From Actinomycetota bacterium (GTDB lineage Bacteria; Actinomycetota; Actinomycetes; Actinomycetales; Microbacteriaceae): a stretch of 33,857 nt of DNA. The notes beneath the pieces were generated by a model, which made no database searches, was not told where the DNA came from, and saw only the letters and a list, made by a program, of their open reading frames with translations. Below, piece after piece: positions 1-9,107 of this stretch; the stretch's first letter is position 1; each line of letters opens with the position of its first letter. The stretch lies in assembly GCA_030840335.1 (NCBI GenBank), contig JAUZFR010000061.1, forward strand, positions 1 through 33,857. Direction: 5' to 3'. Made by a program: the position numbers and the translations under genes.

Positions 1-83
1 CCAGCAGCAGGAGCGGGCGCGTACGCCGGAGCAGCCGGAGCGGCTGGGGGCGGGGTGGGCTCTGGAGCGATTGGGTCGGTCAT
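1..83 (-). CDS. N-terminus of an unidentified Pro/Ala-rich protein (partial)
   Basis: Only the first 27 codons are inside the window; the gene runs off the left edge. The ATG is at 83-81 and the visible peptide is a short acidic start (MTDPIAPEP) followed by an almost pure Pro/Ala/Tyr stretch. Such leaders are common on small actinobacterial membrane proteins of the DUF4190 or DUF4870 type, but nothing here proves that. A good Shine-Dalgarno (AAGGAG, 98-93) lies 9 nt upstream, and a separate sigma-70-type promoter lies further upstream. It is therefore a real gene with its own transcription start, not a passive tail of the tsaD operon. Confidence 0.75.
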   Translation of the reverse strand, partial: MTDPIAPEPTPPPAAPAAPAYAPAPAA

Positions 84-128
84 GAGAGGGAACTCCTTAG
101 TGTTTGCTGATAAGCCTTCGCGGTGCCC

Positions 129-157
129 ATAGTGGCATCACCGTGGGGCCCTGTCAA
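129..157 (-). promoter_or_regulatory. Sigma-70-type promoter of the partial gene
   Basis: A perfect -35 box TTGACA (157-152) is separated by exactly 17 bp from a -10 box CACTAT (134-129). The predicted start, near 122, gives a leader of about 40 nt that contains the AAGGAG ribosome site. It lies in the 104-bp gap after tsaD. This is the best consensus promoter in the window. Confidence 0.7.
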
Positions 158-187
158 CGACGTGCGACGCGGCGTTTCGCGGTGTAT

Positions 188-1723
188 TCAGGCCTGAATG
201 GTGGTGACAGGCAGCGTGGAGTCCGCCCCGAAGTCGAGGCCGGATGGCGCGTTGCCCGCACGCACCAGTTGCGCGCCAAGCGCCGCGATCATCGCACCGT
301 TGTCGGTGCAGAGTGCAAGCGGGGGCACACGCAGTTCGATGCCCGCGGCGCTGGTCCGCTCCGCGGCCAGTTCACGGATGCGCGCGTTGGCAACCACGCC
401 TCCACCCAGCAGAAGTCGCGGAACCTCGAGATCCCGGCAGGCCGCAATTGCCTTTGTCAGCAACACGTCGGCGACCGCCTCGCGGAAGCTCGCCGCCACA
501 TCCGCAATCGGGATCTCCTCGCCGGCGTCGCGATGCTGTTCGACCCAGCGCGCGACTGCCGTTTTCAGCCCGGAGAACGAGAAGTCGTAGCGGTGCTTCT
601 CGGCGTCTTTCGGATGCGTCAACCCGCGCGGGAACCGGATGCTCGCCGGATCGCCGCCGATCGCCACCCGGTCGATGTGCGGACCACCCGGGTACGGCAG
701 CCCGAGCAACCGCGCAACCTTGTCGAATGCCTCCCCCGCCGCATCATCGATGGTTTCGCCAAGCAGCTCGACATCGGAAACCAGGTCGCGCACCAGCAGG
801 AGGGAGGTGTGGCCGCCCGAAACCAGCAGCGCGATCGTCGGCAGTTCGATTTCGGTGCCGTCGTCACGCAGAACGTCCGCACCGACGTGACCGACCAGAT
901 GGTTAACGGCGTAGAGCGGCTTGTCGATCGAGATGCTCAGCGCCTTGGCCGCCGCGACTCCGACCATGAGCGCGCCGGATAGCCCGGGACCCGAGGTCAC
1001 CGCAATCGCGTCGAGTTCGTCGAGCGTGATGCCTGCCTCGGCGAGCGCCGCGGACAGTGCGGGAGTGAGCGCCTCGAGGTGTGCCCGGGCGGCGACCTCG
1101 GGAACGACTCCGCCGTAGCGCGCGTGCTCCTCCATCGATGACGAGATCACGTTGGCGAGCAATGTGGTGCCGCGCACGATTCCGATGCCGGTTTCGTCGC
1201 AGCTCGTCTCGATGCCGAGCACCAGCGGTTCCTGAGTCGCACTCGCACCATGAGTTTGTCCGCGGGCGACCGCGAGCTTCATGATGTGCGCGTCAACACC
1301 GTCGGGCTGGTAGTACTTCGGGCGAACCGCGATTTGCTCGAACCCCAGGGAGTCGTAGAGTTCACGCGCCCCGGGATTGTCGGCTCGCACTTCGAGGAAG
1401 ACGGATCGGGCGCCGCGAGACCGGGCTTCCGCGATGAGCGCGACCATGAGCATCCGGCCCAGTCCCCGGCGACGGGTGACGGGCGCGACGGCGATGGTCT
1501 GGATGTCTGCATCCATGCCTCCGCGCGGGGCGAGCAGCCCGGCGTACCCCACGACTCGACCGGGATCGGCCGAGTCGGCGGCAACGAGGTAGTACGTGTT
1601 GGTGCTCGCGACGTCGGCGGCCATGACCGCGGGCGACCAGGCATCCGTACCGAAGGTCGATGACTCGAGCTGCATGATGGCGTCGACATCCGCGGGGGTG
1701 GCATTGCGCAGTTCGAACGCCAT
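188..1723 (-). CDS. tsaD: Fused RimI-like acetyltransferase / TsaD (t6A tRNA threonylcarbamoyltransferase)
   Basis: One 511-residue frame holds two enzymes usually made separately. Residues 1-150 are a GNAT domain of the RimI type, with the acetyl-CoA loop RRRGLGR at 84-90 and [15 protein letters not shown] at 114-128; RimI acetylates the N-terminus of ribosomal protein S18. Residues 168-511 are TsaD, which transfers threonylcarbamoyl to A37 of ANN-decoding tRNAs. It has IETSCDETG, the metal-binding His pair H275/H279 (HLVGH), [16 protein letters not shown] and CTDNGAMIA. The joint is a short linker (about 151-166) with no stop. An in-frame GTG at codon 168 (1222-1220), preceded by AGGA at 7 nt, could give a separate TsaD as well. 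The start ATG overlaps the tsaB stop by one base. It is the last gene of the glmS operon. A 14-bp perfect palindrome (186-199) covers the stop codon. Confidence 0.96.
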   Translation of the reverse strand: MAFELRNATPADVDAIMQLESSTFGTDAWSPAVMAADVASTNTYYLVAADSADPGRVVGYAGLLAPRGGMDADIQTIAVAPVTRRRGLGRMLMVALIAEARSRGARSVFLEVRADNPGARELYDSLGFEQIAVRPKYYQPDGVDAHIMKLAVARGQTHGASATQEPLVLGIETSCDETGIGIVRGTTLLANVISSSMEEHARYGGVVPEVAARAHLEALTPALSAALAEAGITLDELDAIAVTSGPGLSGALMVGVAAAKALSISIDKPLYAVNHLVGHVGADVLRDDGTEIELPTIALLVSGGHTSLLLVRDLVSDVELLGETIDDAAGEAFDKVARLLGLPYPGGPHIDRVAIGGDPASIRFPRGLTHPKDAEKHRYDFSFSGLKTAVARWVEQHRDAGEEIPIADVAASFREAVADVLLTKAIAACRDLEVPRLLLGGGVVANARIRELAAERTSAAGIELRVPPLALCTDNGAMIAALGAQLVRAGNAPSGLDFGADSTLPVTTIQA

Positions 1724-2340
1724 CAGCTCACCCTCTTGGGGCCGGACGACAAGGTGACATCGGGCGAGCGAAGGTAGAGCGCCTCCGAGCCCGCGAACGG
1801 GCGGCGATGCAGGTAAAGCAGCTCGGCGACCAGGCCGAGGGATGCGGCGGACACTTCGGCCGCGTCGAATCGGCGGTAACCGTCGTAGCCGGGAACGACC
1901 TCGCCGAGGGCGTCCGGCGGCGCGAGACCCGGGCCGGAGACGCGCACGGGGAGGCCCTGCTCGTCGGTGCCGGAGTAGGCGGACCAGTAGACCTCGCGGC
2001 GGCGGGCATCGGTCACGACCAGGAGCGGTTCCGTCGCGCCAAACGCGACCGCGTCGTGACTCACAACGGGGACAACGGGCTTACCCGCGCCCCATGCGAA
2101 CGCCCTGGCGGCGGCGATACCGACTCGCAGCCCGGTGAACGGGCCCGGACCCATTCCGACAGCGACGCCGCTCAGGTCAGCGACGGCTACGCCCGCTTCG
2201 CGCAGGGCGGTCGAGATCATCGTGCCGATGACTTCGGCGTGACGACGGGTGTCGGCCTCGTTGATCTCGGCGAGTACTCCGGCGTCCCGGTCGACGACGG
2301 CAACGCTTGTCCCGGCGGAGGTATCAATCGCGAGCAGCAC
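1723..2340 (-). CDS. tsaB: tRNA threonylcarbamoyladenosine biosynthesis protein TsaB
   Basis: A 205-residue member of the ASKHA fold and catalytically inactive paralogue of TsaD. It dimerises with TsaD and, with TsaE, forms the complex that makes t6A37 in tRNA. The N-terminus [16 protein letters not shown] and the [11 protein letters not shown] motif (64-74) are characteristic, and the length is normal. It overlaps tsaE by 17 nt upstream and the rimI-tsaD start by one base downstream (TGATG), which suggests translational coupling of all three t6A proteins. Confidence 0.97.
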   Translation of the reverse strand: MLLAIDTSAGTSVAVVDRDAGVLAEINEADTRRHAEVIGTMISTALREAGVAVADLSGVAVGMGPGPFTGLRVGIAAARAFAWGAGKPVVPVVSHDAVAFGATEPLLVVTDARRREVYWSAYSGTDEQGLPVRVSGPGLAPPDALGEVVPGYDGYRRFDAAEVSAASLGLVAELLYLHRRPFAGSEALYLRSPDVTLSSGPKRVS

Positions 2341-2824
2341 CGACCCACCCTAAGTCTTCCCAGCGTCTGCCGTGGCCGGTGAACGTGACCTCCCTCGGTT
2401 CGACGAGGTCGTCGTCCAACGGCTCCAAGGTCATTGAAGGGCCAGCTGCGGGCCGCACGATGTCGACGTTCAACCAGTCATCCGTCAGCCCGTCGAGGAG
2501 CCCTGCGCCCCACTCGACGACGACGATCGAGCCCTCGAAGTCGATGTCGAGGTCATCCAGCTCGAGCGCGCTCGACAGCCGGTAGGCATCCACGTGCACG
2601 AGCGGAGCGCCTCCCTCTCGCGGGTGAGTGCGCGCCAGCACGAACGTCGGACTGGTGACGGCTCCGCGAACGCCGAGACGCTCCCCGAGTCCACGGGTCA
2701 GCGTGGTCTTGCCCGCACCGAGTTCGCCGTTCAGCAGAACGAGATCGCCAACCCTCAGCTGGTCGGCGATGAGCGCTCCGAGCTGCTCCATGCGTTCGGG
2801 CGAGTCGACGGCGAGCTGGATCAC
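2324..2824 (-). CDS. tsaE: tRNA threonylcarbamoyladenosine biosynthesis ATPase TsaE
   Basis: A 166-residue P-loop ATPase that drives turnover of the TsaB-TsaD complex. Walker A is GELGAGKTT at residues 33-41, followed by TSPTF and HVDAYRL, both typical of TsaE. The start is GTG at 2824-2822 and overlaps the alr stop (GTGA), as expected in a coupled operon. The C-terminal 17 nt overlap tsaB in another frame. Everything needed for the second step of t6A synthesis is encoded here; TsaC/Sua5, which makes threonylcarbamoyl-AMP, is not in the window. Confidence 0.96.
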   Translation of the reverse strand: MIQLAVDSPERMEQLGALIADQLRVGDLVLLNGELGAGKTTLTRGLGERLGVRGAVTSPTFVLARTHPREGGAPLVHVDAYRLSSALELDDLDIDFEGSIVVVEWGAGLLDGLTDDWLNVDIVRPAAGPSMTLEPLDDDLVEPREVTFTGHGRRWEDLGWVGAARD

Positions 2825-3924
2825 GACACGAACGTGCGCGTCACGCGCGGCCCGATACGGGTGACGATTTCGTAGTTGATCGTGTTCGCGGCTGCGGCCC
2901 AGTCGTCGGCAGAGGGAACGCCCGTCGCCGGATCGCCGAACAGGATTGCGCGGTCGCCTTCGCGCGCCGTGTCGGCGCCCATGTCGACGACGAACTGGTC
3001 CATGGCGACCCGGCCCGCGACGCGGTAGGTCTTGCCATTGATCGAAACCGGTGCCGCGGATGATGCGGAGCGCGGAATCCCGTCCGCATACCCCAACGGC
3101 ACGAGCGCGAGGGTCGAGTCACCGTCCGTGCGATGCGTATATCCGTACGACACGCCACTCCCCGAGGGCACCCGCTTGACCGACACGATTTCGGCGCTGA
3201 GTTCCATCACTGGTCGCAGACCGAGCGATGCCGAAGTTTCGCCGTCGAACGGCGACAGCCCGTATGCGCCTATTCCGAGCCTGACGAGATCGAAGCGCGC
3301 GGCCGGGATGCGAAGCGCGCCGGCTGTTGCCGCAAGGTGGCGCACCTCGGGCGTGAGCCCGGCATCCGCCGCCTGGACGAGTACGGCCTCGAACCGCCGC
3401 AGTTGCGCCGCATCCTCGACCGCACCGGCGTTGGCGAGATGGCTGAAGATGCCTCGAACCCGGATGCGCCCGCCGCGTTCGAGCTCGGCGGCTCGCGCGA
3501 GCATGCCGGCGGCGTCACGCTCCTCTATGCCGTTGCGGCTGAGTCCTGTGTCGAACTTGAGCTGCACGATCGCCAACCCGGGCGCCGCGGCCGCTCGCTC
3601 GAGCTGGTCGCGCGTCGAGACTCCCACGTCGATTCCCGAAGCGATTGCCGCGGCGAAGTCGGCATCCTCGCCGTGCAGCCAGGCGAGGATCGGCACCGCC
3701 ACGCCCTCGGCGCGAAGGGCGAGAGCCTCGGCGATATCGACGACGCCGAGCCAGTCGGCGCCAGCCTCGACGGCTGCGCGAGCGGCCTCGAGCGCGCCGT
3801 GTCCGTAGCCTTCCGCCTTGACAACGACCATGCACTTCGCGGGCGCGGTCGCGGCTCGCAGAAATTCGACATTGGCTCGCAGGGCACCCAGATCGACGCG
3901 GGCCTCACGCATCGGTCGGCTCAT
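2821..3924 (-). CDS. alr: Alanine racemase
   Basis: A 367-residue PLP enzyme of the Alr fold III family that interconverts L- and D-alanine for peptidoglycan. The PLP-binding lysine is K36 in VVKAEGYGHG (the usual form is VKANAYGHG, so the residues after the lysine are slightly atypical). The second catalytic residue is probably Y260 in GVSYGYTHRT. The N-terminal TIM barrel is followed by a C-terminal beta domain (GRVAMDQFVVDMG). The ATG overlaps the acpS stop by 4 nt, and the TGA overlaps the tsaE GTG. With glmS in the same operon it ties wall precursor supply to tRNA modification, an arrangement conserved in many actinobacteria. Confidence 0.97.
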   Translation of the reverse strand: MSRPMREARVDLGALRANVEFLRAATAPAKCMVVVKAEGYGHGALEAARAAVEAGADWLGVVDIAEALALRAEGVAVPILAWLHGEDADFAAAIASGIDVGVSTRDQLERAAAAPGLAIVQLKFDTGLSRNGIEERDAAGMLARAAELERGGRIRVRGIFSHLANAGAVEDAAQLRRFEAVLVQAADAGLTPEVRHLAATAGALRIPAARFDLVRLGIGAYGLSPFDGETSASLGLRPVMELSAEIVSVKRVPSGSGVSYGYTHRTDGDSTLALVPLGYADGIPRSASSAAPVSINGKTYRVAGRVAMDQFVVDMGADTAREGDRAILFGDPATGVPSADDWAAAANTINYEIVTRIGPRVTRTFVS

Positions 3925-4280
3925 CGGGGGACGCCTTCTGCAACGACATACGCGATGGCGACTCCGGCGTCGTGGGACATGGAGAGGTGGAACGTCGTAA
4001 TGCCCAGCCGCTCGGCGATTTCGGCGACCGCGTTGTGAAGAATGAACGACGGATTCCGCTCGCCATCCGAGACCACCTCCATATCGCGCCAGGTCACGCC
4101 GGTGGAGTCGCCGAGCGCCTTCATCAGCGCTTCCTTTGCCGCAAATCGGCCAGCAAGCGATCGCAGTGGAAGATCGCGCTCGCCCTCGGTGAAGATGCGA
4201 GTGCGCAGCGCGGGAGTACGGCCGACCGCGCGTTCGAAACGCGCGAGGTCGACGACATCCACTCCAATGCCGATGATCAT
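3921..4280 (-). CDS. acpS: Holo-[acyl-carrier-protein] synthase
   Basis: A 119-residue enzyme that transfers 4'-phosphopantetheine from CoA to apo-ACP, activating fatty-acid synthesis. The N-terminal GIGVDVVDLARFE contains the Mg-binding D8, and FAAKEALMKAL contains the second acidic ligand (about E50). SMSHDAGVAIAYVV near the C-terminus is also typical of the family. It begins 7 nt after the glmS stop and overlaps alr by 4 nt. The CoA it uses depends on CoaA, encoded just upstream on the other strand. Confidence 0.97.
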   Translation of the reverse strand: MIIGIGVDVVDLARFERAVGRTPALRTRIFTEGERDLPLRSLAGRFAAKEALMKALGDSTGVTWRDMEVVSDGERNPSFILHNAVAEIAERLGITTFHLSMSHDAGVAIAYVVAEGVPR

Positions 4281-4287
4281 CCGGAAA

Positions 4288-6138
4288 TCATTCGACCGTG
4301 ACCGACTTGGCGAGGTTGCGGGGCTGGTCGACGTCGAGGCCCTTCGCGGTCGCGAGCTCGAGAGCGAAGATGTGCAGGGGCACCACGGCCAGCAGCGGCT
4401 CGAACATCGGGGCGGCGAGTGGAATCGGGATCACCTCGTCGGCGAACGGCAGAACCGCCGCGTCGCCCTTCTCGGCGATCGCGATGACACGGGCACCGCG
4501 GGCCCGGATCTCCTGGATATTCGACACGACCTTGGGGTGCAACGACCGCGGGTCGCGGGGGCTCGGAACGATGACGAACACGACCTGGCCCGGTTCGATG
4601 AGCGCGATTGGTCCGTGCTTCAGCTCGCCGGCCGCGAAGCCTTCCGCATGGATGTAGGCCAGCTCCTTGAGCTTCAACGCGCCCTCGAGTGCCACCGGGT
4701 ACCCGACATTGCGGCCGAGGAAGAGCACGGAGCGAGTGTCCGCCATCCATCGGGCCAGCTGGCCGATGTCTTCGGATGCGATGAGCACGTCGGCGAGTTT
4801 CGCCGGGATTGCCTGTAACTCGACGATGTTCGCCGCGATGTCCTCGGGGAGGAGAGAGCCGCGCACCTTCGCCAGGTGCAGGCCAAGGAGGTAGAGGGCC
4901 GTGACCTGGGCGACGAATGCTTTGGTCGAGGCGACCGCGACCTCCGGCCCCGCGTGTGTATAGATCACCGCTTCGGATTCGCGCGGGATCGACGAGCCCT
5001 GCGTGTTGCAGATCGACAGGACGCGAGCGCCCGCTTCGCGAGCGAACTTCACGGCCATCAGGGTGTCCATCGTCTCGCCGGACTGACTGATTGACACGAC
5101 GAGGGTGCGTTCGTTGATCACCGGATTGCGATAGCGGAACTCGTGCGACAGCTCGACCTCGACCGGGATTCTCGCCCACGACTCGATTGCGTACGTGCCC
5201 AGCAGACCAGCGTAGGCCGCGGTACCGCAGGCGATGATGACGATGCGGTCGATAGCAGCGAGCACGTCCTCGTCAAGGACGCCAAGCTCGGGAAGCGAAA
5301 CCGCATTGTCGATAATGCGCGCGCGCAGGGTGTTCGCGACGGCATCCGGCTCTTCGCTGATCTCCTTGCGCATGAAGCTCGACCAGCCGCCTTTTTCAGA
5401 CGCGGACGCGTCCCAGGCGATCTCGTATTCGCGAGTCTCGACCGGGTTGCCGACGAAGTCCGTGACCTCCACCGAATCCGGGCGGATGGTGACGATCTGG
5501 TCCTGGCCGATTTCGACCGCACGACGGGTGAATTCGACGAACGCCGCGACATCTGAACCGAGGAAGTTTTCGCCGTCACCGAGACCGATCACGAGCGGGG
5601 AGTTGCGGCGAGCGCCGACTACTTCGCCCGGGCGATCTTCGTGCACGATCAGAAGAGTGAACGCACCGTCGAGGCGCGCAACGACCGAGCGCATCGCGAG
5701 TGTCAGGTCCCCGGTCTCCCGGTAGGCGCGACCGACCAGAATCGCGGCCACCTCGGAGTCGGTCTCGCTCGTGAAGGTCTCGCCGGCATCCAGCAGCTCC
5801 TGCTTGAGCGAGGCGAAGTTCTCGATGATGCCGTTGTGGATGAGCGCGAGTTTTCCGCCATCGCCGAGGTGCGGATGCGCGTTGCTGTCAGTCGGGCCGC
5901 CGTGCGTCGCCCAGCGGGTGTGTCCGATACCGGTCTGGCCGTCGGCGAGGGGAGAGGCCTTGAGCTCGTCGAGCAGAACCTTGAGCTTGCCCGCGTGCTT
6001 GCGGGTCTCGAGTTCGCCGTTTTCGCCGATGACCGCGACGCCCGCGGAGTCGTAACCGCGGTACTCGAGGCGCCTGAGACCCCCGATGAGTACGTTCAGG
6101 CTGCTATTCGGTCCGACGTACCCCACGATTCCGCACAT
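4288..6138 (-). CDS. glmS: Glutamine--fructose-6-phosphate aminotransferase (isomerizing)
   Basis: A 616-residue enzyme that makes glucosamine-6-phosphate from fructose-6-phosphate and glutamine, the first committed step to UDP-GlcNAc and peptidoglycan. The start at 6138 is fixed by MCGIVGYVG: after Met removal Cys2 is the glutaminase nucleophile. Upstream in-frame codons would bury that cysteine. Residues 2 to about 230 are the class II glutaminase domain (RWATHG at 75-80, HNGIIENF); two SIS sugar-isomerase domains follow (CGTAAYAG about 304-311, SQSGETMDTL 351-360, ELKHGPIALIEPG), ending in AKSVTVE. It is the first gene of the operon down to tsaD and appears to be translated from a leaderless mRNA. 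No glmS ribozyme fits in the short upstream gap. Confidence 0.98.
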   Translation of the reverse strand: MCGIVGYVGPNSSLNVLIGGLRRLEYRGYDSAGVAVIGENGELETRKHAGKLKVLLDELKASPLADGQTGIGHTRWATHGGPTDSNAHPHLGDGGKLALIHNGIIENFASLKQELLDAGETFTSETDSEVAAILVGRAYRETGDLTLAMRSVVARLDGAFTLLIVHEDRPGEVVGARRNSPLVIGLGDGENFLGSDVAAFVEFTRRAVEIGQDQIVTIRPDSVEVTDFVGNPVETREYEIAWDASASEKGGWSSFMRKEISEEPDAVANTLRARIIDNAVSLPELGVLDEDVLAAIDRIVIIACGTAAYAGLLGTYAIESWARIPVEVELSHEFRYRNPVINERTLVVSISQSGETMDTLMAVKFAREAGARVLSICNTQGSSIPRESEAVIYTHAGPEVAVASTKAFVAQVTALYLLGLHLAKVRGSLLPEDIAANIVELQAIPAKLADVLIASEDIGQLARWMADTRSVLFLGRNVGYPVALEGALKLKELAYIHAEGFAAGELKHGPIALIEPGQVVFVIVPSPRDPRSLHPKVVSNIQEIRARGARVIAIAEKGDAAVLPFADEVIPIPLAAPMFEPLLAVVPLHIFALELATAKGLDVDQPRNLAKSVTVE

Positions 6139-6144
6139 CCCGCA

Positions 6145-6150
6145 ATTGTA
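6145..6150 (-). promoter_or_regulatory. -10 element for a predicted leaderless glmS transcript
   Basis: TACAAT (6150-6145) stands 6 nt before the glmS ATG, so transcription should begin at or next to the start codon. No Shine-Dalgarno precedes the ATG. A clear -35 box was not seen. It shares the 79-bp divergent gap with the coaA promoter. Confidence 0.6.
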
Positions 6151-6204
6151 GTTCGACGCCCTCCCTGACTTGCTGCGAGAAAGAGGAGGAGGGATCAGAC
6201 GCAG

Positions 6205-6210
6205 TAGCCT
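6205..6210 (+). promoter_or_regulatory. -10 element for a predicted leaderless coaA transcript
   Basis: TAGCCT (6205-6210) is 7 nt before the coaA ATG at 6218, placing transcription start at the start codon. A purine-rich AGGAGGAGG run at 6184-6192 looks like a ribosome site but is 25 nt too far upstream to serve this start. Confidence 0.5.
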
Positions 6211-6217
6211 TGTGGTG

Positions 6218-7159
6218 ATGCACGAGCACGGAATTCCCCAGCCTTCACCGTTCGTGGAGATCGACCGGGACGACTGGGCCGCACTTGCTCCCGCTACCCC
6301 GCAGCCGCTCACAGAGACCGAGCTCGTGCAGCTCCGCGGTCTCGGCGACCGCCTCGATCTGCGCGAAGTCAGCGACGTGTACCTGCCGCTCAGCCGGTTG
6401 TTGAACCTCTACGCCGCCGGGGCGCGTGAGCTGCACCGATCCACCAGCGAGTTCCTCGGCGCGCGCGAACCCAGCACCCCGTTCGTGATCGGCGTCGCCG
6501 GATCGGTTGCGGTCGGCAAGTCCACCATCGCGAGACTGTTGCGCGAGCTGCTTGCCCGCTGGGATGACACGCCTCGCGTCGAACTCGTCACGACCGACGG
6601 ATTCCTCTTCCCCAACGCCGAACTCGAGCGCCGCGGGCTCATGGAACGCAAGGGATTCCCCGAAAGCTACGATCGACGCGCACTCCTTCGCTTCGTGACG
6701 AACGTCAAGAGCGGAGTCCCGGAAGTGCGCGCTCCGTTCTATTCGCACCTCAGCTACGACATCGTCCCCGACGCCGACATCGTGGTACGCAAGCCGGACA
6801 TCCTGATCGTCGAGGGACTCAACGTGCTGCAGCCGCCGATGCCGGGAGCAAAGCTCGCCGTCAGCGACCTGTTCGACTTCACGATCTACGTGGACGCGCG
6901 CACGAGCGACATCGAGAACTGGTACGTCGACCGCTTCCTCTCCCTGCAACGCGGCGCGTTCACCAACCCGAAGTCGTACTTCCACCGTTTCGCGAGCCTG
7001 TCCGAGGAAGCCGCGATTGCCCGCGCCCGCGAAATCTGGTCGGCTATCAACGAGCCAAACCTGCGGAACAACGTGCGTCCGACCCGTGCCCGTGCGTCCC
7101 TTGTACTGCGTAAGGACGCCAACCACGCGGTCTCGACCGTTCTCTTGCGCAAGATCTAG
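6218..7159 (+). CDS. coaA: Type I pantothenate kinase
   Basis: A 313-residue P-loop kinase that phosphorylates pantothenate, the first and usually rate-limiting step of CoA synthesis. Walker A is [12 protein letters not shown] at 92-103. [30 protein letters not shown] and [10 protein letters not shown] are all standard for CoaA, and the length matches the 316-residue E. coli enzyme. The frame is open further upstream, but [20 protein letters not shown] is the natural N-terminus and carries the leaderless -10. It is the only plus-strand gene in the first 10.6 kb, divergent from glmS and convergent with glmM. Confidence 0.97.
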   Translation: MHEHGIPQPSPFVEIDRDDWAALAPATPQPLTETELVQLRGLGDRLDLREVSDVYLPLSRLLNLYAAGARELHRSTSEFLGAREPSTPFVIGVAGSVAVGKSTIARLLRELLARWDDTPRVELVTTDGFLFPNAELERRGLMERKGFPESYDRRALLRFVTNVKSGVPEVRAPFYSHLSYDIVPDADIVVRKPDILIVEGLNVLQPPMPGAKLAVSDLFDFTIYVDARTSDIENWYVDRFLSLQRGAFTNPKSYFHRFASLSEEAAIARAREIWSAINEPNLRNNVRPTRARASLVLRKDANHAVSTVLLRKI

Positions 7160-7163
7160 CCTG

Positions 7164-7177
7164 CCCCGCGAGCGGGG
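7164..7177. terminator. Small hairpin between convergent coaA and glmM
   Basis: Perfect inverted repeat CCCCGC/GCGGGG fills the 18-bp gap between the coaA stop (7159) and the glmM stop (7178). It lacks a T-run on either strand, so it may only pause polymerase or protect 3' ends. The position between convergent genes supports a bidirectional terminator role. Confidence 0.45.
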
Positions 7178-8539
7178 TCAGATGGCGAGTTGCTCGCGCA
7201 CGACCTCGGCGAGTTCGTGGGCGATGCGGTCGGCTGTCCCCTGGTCTTCGGCTTCGACCATGACCCGCACCATGGGTTCCGTGCCGGATGGGCGCAGCAG
7301 TACGCGCCCGGTGTCGCCCAGAGCCGCCTCCGCTGCCGCGACCGCTGCGGCGATGGCAGCGTTCTGCTTCAGCCCGTGGTGATCAACGCCGCGGACGTTG
7401 ACGAGAATCTGCGGGTAGATGGTCATCACCGACGCGAGCTCCGCCAGCGACTTGCCGGTTCTCGCCACCTCGGCCACCAGGTGCAGGCCGGTGAGGATGC
7501 CGTCGCCCGTCGTCGCGAATTCGGTCATGATCACGTGCCCGGACTGCTCACCACCGAGCGAGAGACTCTGCTCGTTGAGCGCCTCGAGAACATAGCGGTC
7601 GCCGACGGCCGTCTCGAGCATCCGGATGCCGTGCTGCGCCATCGCACGCTTGAGTCCGAGATTGCTCATGACGGTAGCCACCAGCGTGCGCTCGTGCAGC
7701 GCGCCGCGTTCGTTCATCGCGACCGCGAGGATCGCCATGATCTGGTCGCCGTCGACGACTTTGCCCGTCGCATCGACGGCCAGGCACCGGTCGGCGTCGC
7801 CGTCGTGCGCGATCCCCAGGTCGGCGCCGTGTTCGAGTACTGCTGCGGCGAGGTTGTCGAGGTGGGTCGATCCGACGCCGTCGTTGATGTTGAGGCCGTC
7901 GGGATCTGCACCGATCACGGTGACTCGCGCCCCGGCATCCGTGAAGACCTCTGGCGATACGCCGGCCGCGGCTCCGTGGGCGCAGTCGAGCACGATGTGC
8001 ACGCCATCGAGTCGGTTCGGCAGCGTCGACAGAAGGTGCACGACGTAGCGGTCTTCCGCGTCGGAGAACCTGCGGATGCGACCGACGTCACCGCCCCTCG
8101 GGGCCAGTTTCGTCTCGCCGAGAGCCGCCTCGATGCGGTCTTCGACCTCATCCGGAAGCTTCGTTCCCCCGGTGGCGAAGAACTTGATGCCGTTGTCGGG
8201 CGCGGGGTTGTGAGACGCCGAGATCATGACGCCGAGGTCTGCCTTGAAGTCAGCGACGAGGAACGCCAGCGCCGGGGTCGGTACGACGCCGGCGTCATAG
8301 ACGTCAACGCCCGAGCTCGCCAGGCCCGACGCGACCGCCGCAGACAGGAATTCACCTGAGATGCGGGGATCGCGCGCGATTACCGCGATCGGACGGCGTC
8401 CGGATGCCCGACGACCGTCGGCCACCCGGCCCTTGCCGAGCACGACGGCTGCCGATTGAGCCAGCCCGAGGGCAAGCTCGACCGTCAGGTCGGAGTTCGC
8501 GAGACCACGAACTCCGTCCGTGCCAAATAACCGCGGCAT
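7178..8539 (-). CDS. glmM: Phosphoglucosamine mutase
   Basis: A 453-residue alpha-D-phosphohexomutase converting glucosamine-6-phosphate to glucosamine-1-phosphate, the step after GlmS. The catalytic phosphoserine is S109 in [17 protein letters not shown]. The Mg loop is DGDADR, the sugar loop GEQSGH, and the C-terminal phosphate site RPSGTEP. The start chosen is [12 protein letters not shown], the usual N-terminus; a second ATG two codons upstream (8545) is equally possible. No Shine-Dalgarno is visible, and translation may be coupled to rpsI, which ends 19-25 nt upstream. Third or fourth gene of truA-rplM-rpsI-glmM. Confidence 0.97.
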   Translation of the reverse strand: MPRLFGTDGVRGLANSDLTVELALGLAQSAAVVLGKGRVADGRRASGRRPIAVIARDPRISGEFLSAAVASGLASSGVDVYDAGVVPTPALAFLVADFKADLGVMISASHNPAPDNGIKFFATGGTKLPDEVEDRIEAALGETKLAPRGGDVGRIRRFSDAEDRYVVHLLSTLPNRLDGVHIVLDCAHGAAAGVSPEVFTDAGARVTVIGADPDGLNINDGVGSTHLDNLAAAVLEHGADLGIAHDGDADRCLAVDATGKVVDGDQIMAILAVAMNERGALHERTLVATVMSNLGLKRAMAQHGIRMLETAVGDRYVLEALNEQSLSLGGEQSGHVIMTEFATTGDGILTGLHLVAEVARTGKSLAELASVMTIYPQILVNVRGVDHHGLKQNAAIAAAVAAAEAALGDTGRVLLRPSGTEPMVRVMVEAEDQGTADRIAHELAEVVREQLAI

Positions 8540-8546
8540 AGTCATA

Positions 8547-8562
8547 CGCGCTATGCAGCGCG
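8547..8562 (-). promoter_or_regulatory. Hairpin between rpsI and glmM
   Basis: A 6-bp perfect stem (8547-8552 with 8557-8562) and 4-nt loop occupy most of the gap between the rpsI stop and the glmM start. In the transcript it sits where a ribosome site would normally be, so it could limit glmM translation relative to rpsI. There is no T-run, so it is not a terminator. Confidence 0.35.
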
Positions 8563-8564
8563 GA

Positions 8565-9056
8565 TTAACGCTTCGAGAACTGCGACGCCTTGCGGGCCTT
8601 CTTGAGACCGGCCTTCTTGCGCTCGATGACGCGCGCATCCCGAGTGAGGAACCCGGCCTTCTTCAGAGCCGCGCGGTTGTTCTCGCGGTCGATCTCGTTC
8701 AGCGAACGGGCGATGGCGAGGCGCAGTGCGCCGGCCTGGCCGGAGGGGCCGCCGCCTGTGATCTTGGCGATCACGCTGTACGAGCCGAGCAGGTCGAGAA
8801 CCTTGAACGGGTCATTGATGAGCTGCTGGTGAAGCTTGTTGGGGAAGTACTCGGCGAACTCGCGGCCGTTGACCGTGAACGTGTCGCCCCCGGGGATGAT
8901 GCGAACGCGCGCGATCGCCTCCTTGCGGCGACCGACGGCTGCGCCGGGCACGTTCAGGATGGCACGGGGTGCCTTCGGAGCCTCGCTGGGTGTGCTCTCG
9001 GTCGTGAAGCTCTCTGGAACTTCCTCGATGTTGATAATGTCTTCGATCTTCGCCAC
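8565..9056 (-). CDS. rpsI: 30S ribosomal protein S9
   Basis: A 163-residue S9. The core from about residue 34 ([16 protein letters not shown]) to the C-terminal KASQFSKR is canonical; the terminal arginine tail reaches the decoding site and contacts P-site tRNA. The first 33 residues are an acidic, Pro/Ser-rich extension seen in actinobacterial S9. The start is GTG at 9056-9054 with AAGGA about 9 nt upstream. It lies 51 nt downstream of rplM, the universal L13-S9 pair. Confidence 0.98.
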   Translation of the reverse strand: MAKIEDIINIEEVPESFTTESTPSEAPKAPRAILNVPGAAVGRRKEAIARVRIIPGGDTFTVNGREFAEYFPNKLHQQLINDPFKVLDLLGSYSVIAKITGGGPSGQAGALRLAIARSLNEIDRENNRAALKKAGFLTRDARVIERKKAGLKKARKASQFSKR

Positions 9057-9107
9057 TTGTCTAAGTCCTTAAAATTTCTGTGCTTGCGTGAATGCGCGAG
9101 GCCGGCG

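Noticed and set aside
4277-5179. A 300-codon minus-strand frame inside glmS
   Set aside because: Arg/Gly-rich shadow of glmS in another frame, with no family resemblance.
6184-6192. AGGAGGAGG as the ribosome site of coaA
   Set aside because: It is 25 nt from the ATG, and upstream in-frame starts would add residues not found in CoaA; the leaderless model fits better.
6139-6217. A glmS ribozyme or riboswitch upstream of glmS
   Set aside because: Only 79 bp separate glmS from divergent coaA and the -10 box is 6 nt from the ATG, leaving no room for a leader.
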